NCBI GenBank assembly: GCA_963745405.1
Contig: CAVUWY010000002.1
Location: 1,984,001-2,048,000 of the forward strand
Source: C-114 sp963745405
GTDB lineage: Bacteria > Chloroflexota > Limnocylindria > Limnocylindrales > CSP1-4
Length of the DNA: 64,000 bases
Direction: 5' to 3'
Numbering within the stretch: the first letter of the stretch is position 1; each line of letters starts with the position of its first letter. Below are positions 59,512 to 64,000 of the stretch, in pieces. The notes under the pieces are model-generated. The model ran no database searches and had not been told where the DNA came from. It saw only the letters and a program-made list of their open reading frames with translations. Made by a program: the position numbers and the translations under genes.

Positions 59512-60329
59512 GCGGCGGGCACGGCCGTGAGCGGCGAGGCACGGCCGTGAGCGGCGAGTCGCCCTTCTCGAAGTCCGAGATGATGATCGTCGCCGCTGCC
59601 CGCGAGCTGGCCGGCCAGCAGGTCTGCTTCGTCGGGGTCGGCCTGCCGAACATCGCCGTCAACCTCGCCCAGCGGACCGTCGCCCCGGACCTCGAGCTCG
59701 TCTACGAGGCCGGTGTCTTCGGGGCGCGGCCGGCCCGTCTGCCGTTGAGCATCGGCGACCCCACGATCGTCACCGGCGCGACGGCGGTCACGAGCATGTG
59801 GGACCTGTTCAGCCTCTATCTCCAGGGCGGCCTCATCGACGTCGGCTTCCTGGGCGCCGCCCAGATCGACCGGTTCGGCAACATCAACACGACGGTGATC
59901 GGCGAGTACGAGCATCCGACGACGCGGCTGCCCGGTTCCGGCGGTGCCTGCGAGATCGCCATCAACGCCCGCCAGGTCTTCGTCATCGTCCGCCAGACGA
60001 AACGGAGCTTCGTCGAGCGGCTCGATTTCCGCACGAGCGCCGGCAACCTCGGCGGGGCGGCCGATGCCGAGCGGATCCGGCGCGAGCAGGGCTGGCTCGG
60101 GCGCGGGCCGAGCGTCGTCGTCACGGACCTCGGGATCTTCCACTTCGACGACGACGGCGAGATGCGCCTCGACTCCCTCCACCCCGGGACGACGGTCGAG
60201 CAGGTCCGCGATGCGATGGCGTGGTCGCCTCGGGTGGCCACCGACCTGGCGGTCACGCCGGAGCCGACCGCCGAGGAACTGCGGCTCATCCGGGTCGAGC
60301 TCGACCCCGACGGCGTCTACACCCGCTAG
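59508..60329 (+). CDS. CoA-transferase subunit B
   Basis: A 273-aa beta subunit. It carries VCFVGVGLPNIAVNLAQRTV and LELVYEAGVFGARPARLP, where Glu in YEAGV is the expected catalytic residue that forms the CoA thioester. ATG 59508 overlaps the upstream stop (ATGA). The first codons contain a 20-bp tandem duplication (from 59519 and 59539). With subunit A it completes the operon. Confidence 0.88.
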   Translation: MSGGHGRERRGTAVSGESPFSKSEMMIVAAARELAGQQVCFVGVGLPNIAVNLAQRTVAPDLELVYEAGVFGARPARLPLSIGDPTIVTGATAVTSMWDLFSLYLQGGLIDVGFLGAAQIDRFGNINTTVIGEYEHPTTRLPGSGGACEIAINARQVFVIVRQTKRSFVERLDFRTSAGNLGGAADAERIRREQGWLGRGPSVVVTDLGIFHFDDDGEMRLDSLHPGTTVEQVRDAMAWSPRVATDLAVTPEPTAEELRLIRVELDPDGVYTR

Positions 60330-60395
60330 CGCTCGCGCTGCCGCTCGCGGCCGCCGCGTATCCTCGACCAGTCGCGGATCTCCGTGGAGGGAACG

Positions 60396-61091
60396 ATGGG
60401 CCCGCGCCTGCACGAGTGGTGGTCGAGTGACCGGGAGCGGCGTTTCGCCGACCGAGCGGCGGCCGGCCGCGCCCTCGGCGAGCTGCTGGCGGCGGCAGAT
60501 CCGCCGTTCGACCCAGCGAACACGACCGTCCTTGGACTGCCGCGTGGCGGAGTGCCGGTGGCGGCGGCCGTGGCGGAGCAGCTCGGAGCGCCGCTCGACA
60601 TCCTCGTCGCCCACAAGGTCGGTTCGCCCGACAACCCGGAGCTCGCGATCGGCGCGGTCGCGACGGACGGGACCACGCTCGTCGAGCCATGGGCCGGGGA
60701 GGTCGGACTCAGAGGGGAGGGGGCGTTCGCCGTCGCGGCGGCAGCCGAGCTCGAACGGGCCCGCGAGCGTGAACGACGCCTTCGGGCCGGCCGCCCGGCG
60801 CCCTCGTTGGCGGGACGGACGGCGATCCTCGTCGACGACGGCATAGCGACGGGCGCGACGATGCATGTCGCGGTCCTCGCCGCCCGGGCCCAGGGCGCGG
60901 CCCGGGTCGTCGTGGCGGTGCCGGTCGCGGCGGCCGAGTCGGCTGCCGCGTTGCGCCGGATAGCCGACGGGGTGGTGGCCGTCCTCGAACCCGCCGACTT
61001 CCGGGCCGTCGGGGAGTGGTACGAGCGGTTCGACCAGGTCGACGACACCGAGGTCGCGGCGACGCTGGCGGCGGCTGCCGCTCGCGACTGA
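60396..61091 (+). CDS. Phosphoribosyltransferase-family protein
   Basis: A 231-aa protein with the PRTase PRPP-binding loop AILVDDGIATGATMHVAVL. The N-terminus contains VLGLPRGGVPVAAAVAEQLG and IGAVATDGTTLVEP. This matches the stand-alone COG1926-like phosphoribosyltransferases, often of unclear substrate. ATG 60396 follows GGAGGGAACG. No nucleotide-synthesis neighbours are present. Confidence 0.85.
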   Translation: MGPRLHEWWSSDRERRFADRAAAGRALGELLAAADPPFDPANTTVLGLPRGGVPVAAAVAEQLGAPLDILVAHKVGSPDNPELAIGAVATDGTTLVEPWAGEVGLRGEGAFAVAAAAELERARERERRLRAGRPAPSLAGRTAILVDDGIATGATMHVAVLAARAQGAARVVVAVPVAAAESAAALRRIADGVVAVLEPADFRAVGEWYERFDQVDDTEVAATLAAAAARD

Positions 61092-61183
61092 AGGCGCAGG
61101 GCCACCGCGGGCCACGAGCCGGCTCGCTCGACGCTACCCAGGGTCGCAGGCCATTCCGACGGCGGAGCCATACAATCGGCCGG

Positions 61184-62569
61184 ATGCCCGCCGAGCGTTC
61201 ACGCCCATCGAGCGCCGCCCTGCCAGGACGTGTCTTCCGCCGCTCCGCCATGCCCGATCCGCCGATCGCGGTCCGGGCCGAGGGCTCGACCGTCTGGGAC
61301 GCCGACGGGAAGGCGTACCTCGACGGCGCCGGCGGCGCGATCGTCGTCGGCATCGGCCACGGCCGGGCCTCGGTCGCTCGGGTCATGGGGGAGCAGGCCG
61401 GTCGGATCGCCTACGCCCACGGCAGCACGTTCACGTCCGAGGCGCTCGAGGCGTACGCGGTCGAGGTCGGCCGGCACCTGCCCCTCGACGGTCCGACGAT
61501 CTACCCGGTCAGCGGCGGCTCCGAGGCGATGGAGACCGCGCTCAAGCTTGCCCGCACCTACCACCTCGCCCGGGGAGAGGCGGATCGCTGGATCGTCATC
61601 AGCCGGTGGGGCAGCTACCACGGCAACACCCTCGGTGCGCTGGACCTGTCCGGTCGGCGGCCGCTCCGTCGTCCGTACGAGGGCTGGCTGGGGCGGTTCC
61701 GCCACGTCAGTGCCGCCTACCCGTACCGTGCCGGCGAGCCCGCGGCCCAGGCGCTCGGCAGTGGCGCCGAGCTCGCCGCGGAGCTCGAGGCGGCGATCGA
61801 GGCCGCCGGGCCGGGCACGGTCGCCGCGTTCGTCGGCGAGCCGATCGTCGGCGCCACCCTGGCCGCGGCCGTGCCACCGGACGACTACTGGCCGGCCATC
61901 GCCGACGTCTGCCGCCGCCACGGCGTCCTCCTCATCGCCGACGAGGTCATGACCGGCTTCGGGCGGACCGGCCGCTGGTTCGCGATGGACCACTGGGGCG
62001 TCCGGCCCGACATCCTCGTCACGGCCAAGGGAGCCACTTCCGGGTACTGGCCGTTCGGCTTCGTGGCGGTGTCGGACGAGGTCGCCCGGACCGTCACGGA
62101 TGCCGGGCCGTTCGTCCACGGCTTCACCTACAGCCACTCCCCGGTGGGTGCCGCGGTCGCTCGCGAAGTGCTCCGGATCATCGAGACGGAGGATCTCGTC
62201 GCGGCGTCGGCGGCGAAGGGAGAACGACTGCGGACGCTGCTCGGCGACCGCCTCGGCGGCCACCCGAACGTCGGCGACATCCGGGGCCGCGGGCTCATGG
62301 TCGGCCTCGAGTTCGTCGCCGACCGCGAGACTCGCCGCGCCTTCCCCCGTGCCGCCCGCCTGACCGAGGCGATCGTCCGCACCGCCCGAGAACGTGGCCT
62401 CCTCGTCTACCCGGGGACCGGCAACGCAGACGGCGTCGACGGCGACCTCATCCTCCTCGGCCCGCCCTTCGTCGTCACCGACACCGAGCTCGTCGCGATC
62501 GCCGATCGACTGACGGCCTCCGTCGATGTCGCGATCGGGTCCCTGTCCGAGGCCGCGACTGCACGCTGA
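61184..62569 (+). CDS. Class III aminotransferase (aspartate aminotransferase family protein)
   Basis: A 461-aa PLP enzyme. Blocks include SGGSEAMETALKLARTYHL, VGEPIVGATLAAAVPP, LLIADEVMTGFGRTG and the PLP-lysine DILVTAKGATSGYWP. It resembles beta-alanine/omega-amino acid:pyruvate aminotransferases. TACAAT (61171-61176) lies 7 bases before ATG and no SD exists, so the mRNA is probably leaderless. Substrate unknown; it is not in the same operon as the earlier class III enzyme. Confidence 0.87.
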   Translation: MPAERSRPSSAALPGRVFRRSAMPDPPIAVRAEGSTVWDADGKAYLDGAGGAIVVGIGHGRASVARVMGEQAGRIAYAHGSTFTSEALEAYAVEVGRHLPLDGPTIYPVSGGSEAMETALKLARTYHLARGEADRWIVISRWGSYHGNTLGALDLSGRRPLRRPYEGWLGRFRHVSAAYPYRAGEPAAQALGSGAELAAELEAAIEAAGPGTVAAFVGEPIVGATLAAAVPPDDYWPAIADVCRRHGVLLIADEVMTGFGRTGRWFAMDHWGVRPDILVTAKGATSGYWPFGFVAVSDEVARTVTDAGPFVHGFTYSHSPVGAAVAREVLRIIETEDLVAASAAKGERLRTLLGDRLGGHPNVGDIRGRGLMVGLEFVADRETRRAFPRAARLTEAIVRTARERGLLVYPGTGNADGVDGDLILLGPPFVVTDTELVAIADRLTASVDVAIGSLSEAATAR

Positions 62570-62656
62570 GGGGCGGCTCCGCCGCGGCCTGGAGGAGACC
62601 GAACGCTCGCGGACTCTCCGCCTTGACAAGGCTGGCAGCTGCCCCACGATGGGCGG

Positions 62657-62878
62657 ATGGGAGCACCCCCTCCAGGGATAGCCGCCGAAGCTGCCCGTCA
62701 GGCGCTCGTCCGGGACGACGGATCGGCCTCGGACGACCGGTCGGCGCTCGACGAGGAGGAGCTGCGCGAGCTGGAGCGGGAGGAGTACTACCCGGACGAG
62801 GCGAAGGCCCAGGACGCCGTGCCATCGCCCCCGAAGGCCGGCCTCCTCGACCACCTGTTCCGCCGCCGAGGGCGTTGA
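62657..62878 (+). CDS. Small acidic hypothetical protein
   Basis: A 73-aa protein with a clear promoter: TTGACA (62623-62628), 16 bases, CACGAT (62645-62650), then ATG 6 bases on. The product is acidic in the middle (DEEELRELEREEYYPDEAK) and basic at the end (LFRRRGR). No family is known. The promoter-to-start geometry indicates a leaderless gene and supports it being real. Confidence 0.6.
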   Translation: MGAPPPGIAAEAARQALVRDDGSASDDRSALDEEELRELEREEYYPDEAKAQDAVPSPPKAGLLDHLFRRRGR

Positions 62879-62925
62879 GGTCGCCGGCGGTCGGAGCCTA
62901 ACGCGCGGGGCGATGGGAGTGGACG

Positions 62926-63306
62926 ATGCGAGTAACGGACGGCCGCCGACCTTCGCGCCGGATCCCGCGCTACTGGCGTCGGCTCCGCTGGCCGTTCGCG
63001 ATCGGCGCCTGGCTCGTCGTCGGGCTGCTTCTGCTCCCGAGCTTCGCGAGCGCCGTCGGTCCCGGCTCCTCGCATCTCGGCGTGGTCCGGGAAGTCAGCG
63101 GGACCGTCTCGCTCGTGAACTTCGACGGCACGGCGTTCTGTCTAGATACCGACGCGACCGGCGAGCAGTACTGCTCGATCCCCTATCGGTCGGCGTCCGA
63201 CCCACTCGTCGTCGGTGAGCACGTCACGGGAACAGTGGTGCGGATCTCCAGTGGCGATGGCTCGGTCGAGGCCTTCGTGGTCACGGACCCGGCCCCCGAC
63301 CCGTAG
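62926..63306 (+). CDS. Membrane-anchored or secreted hypothetical protein
   Basis: A 126-aa protein with a strongly basic N-terminus (RRIPRYWRRLRW) and a hydrophobic helix (PFAIGAWLVVGLLLLPSFAS) that could be a signal or anchor. The exported part looks beta-rich (VREVSGTVSLVNFDG, VGEHVTGTVVRISS) with a Cys pair. GGGAG precedes ATG. Unknown function, possibly an OB-fold-like domain. Confidence 0.62.
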   Translation: MRVTDGRRPSRRIPRYWRRLRWPFAIGAWLVVGLLLLPSFASAVGPGSSHLGVVREVSGTVSLVNFDGTAFCLDTDATGEQYCSIPYRSASDPLVVGEHVTGTVVRISSGDGSVEAFVVTDPAPDP

Positions 63307-63382
63307 GTCGTAAGGTCAACGCTCGCGGACGGCGTCGCAACCACGCCTCCGGCGGAGGCGCCCTGGTCGCGTGACAGGGTAC

Positions 63383-63991
63383 TCATGCTCGAGGGTTGTC
63401 AGTCGCGGGCTCACTCGATCCTGAGGGCTGGGCCCGGATCGCGAGTCCGGGCGCCAGGCGTAGCACGAGCGACATTCCGACTGCTCCTCCCAACGCCCCG
63501 ATGACGTTGAGAAGCACGTCGTTCACGTCGGCGCTGCGCTGATCCGGGGCAACAACCTGCCACGCTTCGATGGCGACGCTCACGAGCAGCGCGAGGACGA
63601 GCACGTTCCGTCGACTCATGCCGAGGCGCCACGTGACGGCCGCCCCTAACGGTACGTACAAAGCGAGGTTGCCGATCGCGTTGAATGCCGCGATATCTCC
63701 CTCCTGCGAGAGAAGACCCTGAAGGACCGGAACGACGGGCTCCCAGTTGATGCCTGGGGGCGGCTGGTATTGATCGGCCATGGGGATTCGCAGCGGCACG
63801 ATCGTGAACGCCACGATCGCAACCACGCCGGCCGCTAGGAGCGCCTCCACGACGGAGATGGTCGTGGCAGCCTGGATGGTCTGCCTGCGCGTCCGGACCA
63901 CCGCGATGACCGTCCACGCGACGACGATGACGATCAGTGCCTGACCAAACAGCGCGATCGGATACTTCAGTTCTCGGAGAACGGTCTCCAC
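63383..63991 (-). CDS. VanZ-like membrane protein (start uncertain at window edge)
   Basis: A 202-aa protein with helices ALIVIVVAWTVIAVV, ALLAAGVVAIVAFTIV and VLVLALLVSVAIEAWQ. The block NLALYVPLGAAVTWR and RSADVNDVLLNVIGALGG is typical of VanZ-family proteins, linked in some bacteria to glycopeptide tolerance. GTG 63991 is the first start inside the window; the frame stays open to the end, so the true start may lie outside. The glycopeptide link is not implied here. Confidence 0.72.
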   Translation of the reverse strand: METVLRELKYPIALFGQALIVIVVAWTVIAVVRTRRQTIQAATTISVVEALLAAGVVAIVAFTIVPLRIPMADQYQPPPGINWEPVVPVLQGLLSQEGDIAAFNAIGNLALYVPLGAAVTWRLGMSRRNVLVLALLVSVAIEAWQVVAPDQRSADVNDVLLNVIGALGGAVGMSLVLRLAPGLAIRAQPSGSSEPATDNPRA

Positions 63992-64000
63992 GATCGGGCT

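Noticed and set aside
63383..63991. Vancomycin resistance gene
   Set aside because: VanZ-like membrane proteins are widespread without resistance roles, and no other van genes are present.

Overview
The window is very GC-rich bacterial DNA with dense, mostly short-gapped genes. The gene set (GH57 and GH13 glucan enzymes, GlgP/GlgA, CUT1 sugar ABC systems without their own ATPase, PadR-PspC pair, MscL with a zinc-ribbon tail, FabI) and the codon use suggest a Chloroflexota bacterium of the Limnocylindria/Ellin6529 type. This is inferred from general resemblance; no marker gene was compared. Three single-base indels in otherwise good genes suggest a draft or metagenome-derived assembly.

Layout. 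1-2.2 kb: 3' part of a DUF885 peptidase and a repeat-containing Pro-rich protein. 2.4-15.7 kb: a storage-glucan cluster with a frameshifted GH13 amylase coupled to a GntR regulator, a 45-aa membrane peptide, a GH57 glucanotransferase, a LacI-type DNA-binding domain fused to a GH13 enzyme, glycogen phosphorylase and glycogen synthase. 15.8-19.2 kb: cell-wall amidase, ACT-domain protein, esterase. 19.7-21.8 kb: a complete SAM riboswitch with its own promoter and terminator in front of a threonine-synthase-like enzyme and a ThiS/MoaD-like protein. 21.9-28.8 kb: mixed housekeeping and hypothetical genes (DUF4395, AhpD-like, GMC oxidoreductase, a pterin dehydratase-VOC fusion, a toroid protein, a lipoprotein, a DinB-like protein). 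28.9-35.4 kb: a sugar-uptake operon (ROK regulator, binding protein, two permeases) with a convergent GH1 beta-glucosidase. 35.6-38.5 kb: MsrA, a cyclase-family hydrolase and PadR-PspC.

38.57-43.27 kb: a tRNA-Gly(TCC) gene carrying a small integrated element. A tyrosine integrase lies next to the tRNA, and a 46-bp copy of the tRNA 3' part closes the element 4.6 kb away. The cargo is mostly unrecognised and includes an HEPN-type protein directly behind a 37-aa CxxC peptide. 43.4-53 kb: a frameshifted class V aminotransferase, MscL, FabI, a HAD phosphatase, an aldehyde dehydrogenase and an epimerase/Gfo-Idh pair. 53.0-60.3 kb: IclR regulator divergent from a catabolic operon (ABC binding protein, two permeases, class III aminotransferase, two CoA-transferase subunits). 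60.4-64 kb: a phosphoribosyltransferase, a second class III aminotransferase, small proteins and a VanZ-like protein.

Several regulatory features recur. Many genes have a TANNNT hexamer 6-8 bases before the start codon and no ribosome-binding site, which points to leaderless mRNAs. Perfect inverted repeats lie over or near promoters of the GntR, LacI-GH13, ROK and PadR genes. Both sugar-transporter operons have a strong hairpin between the binding-protein gene and the first permease.
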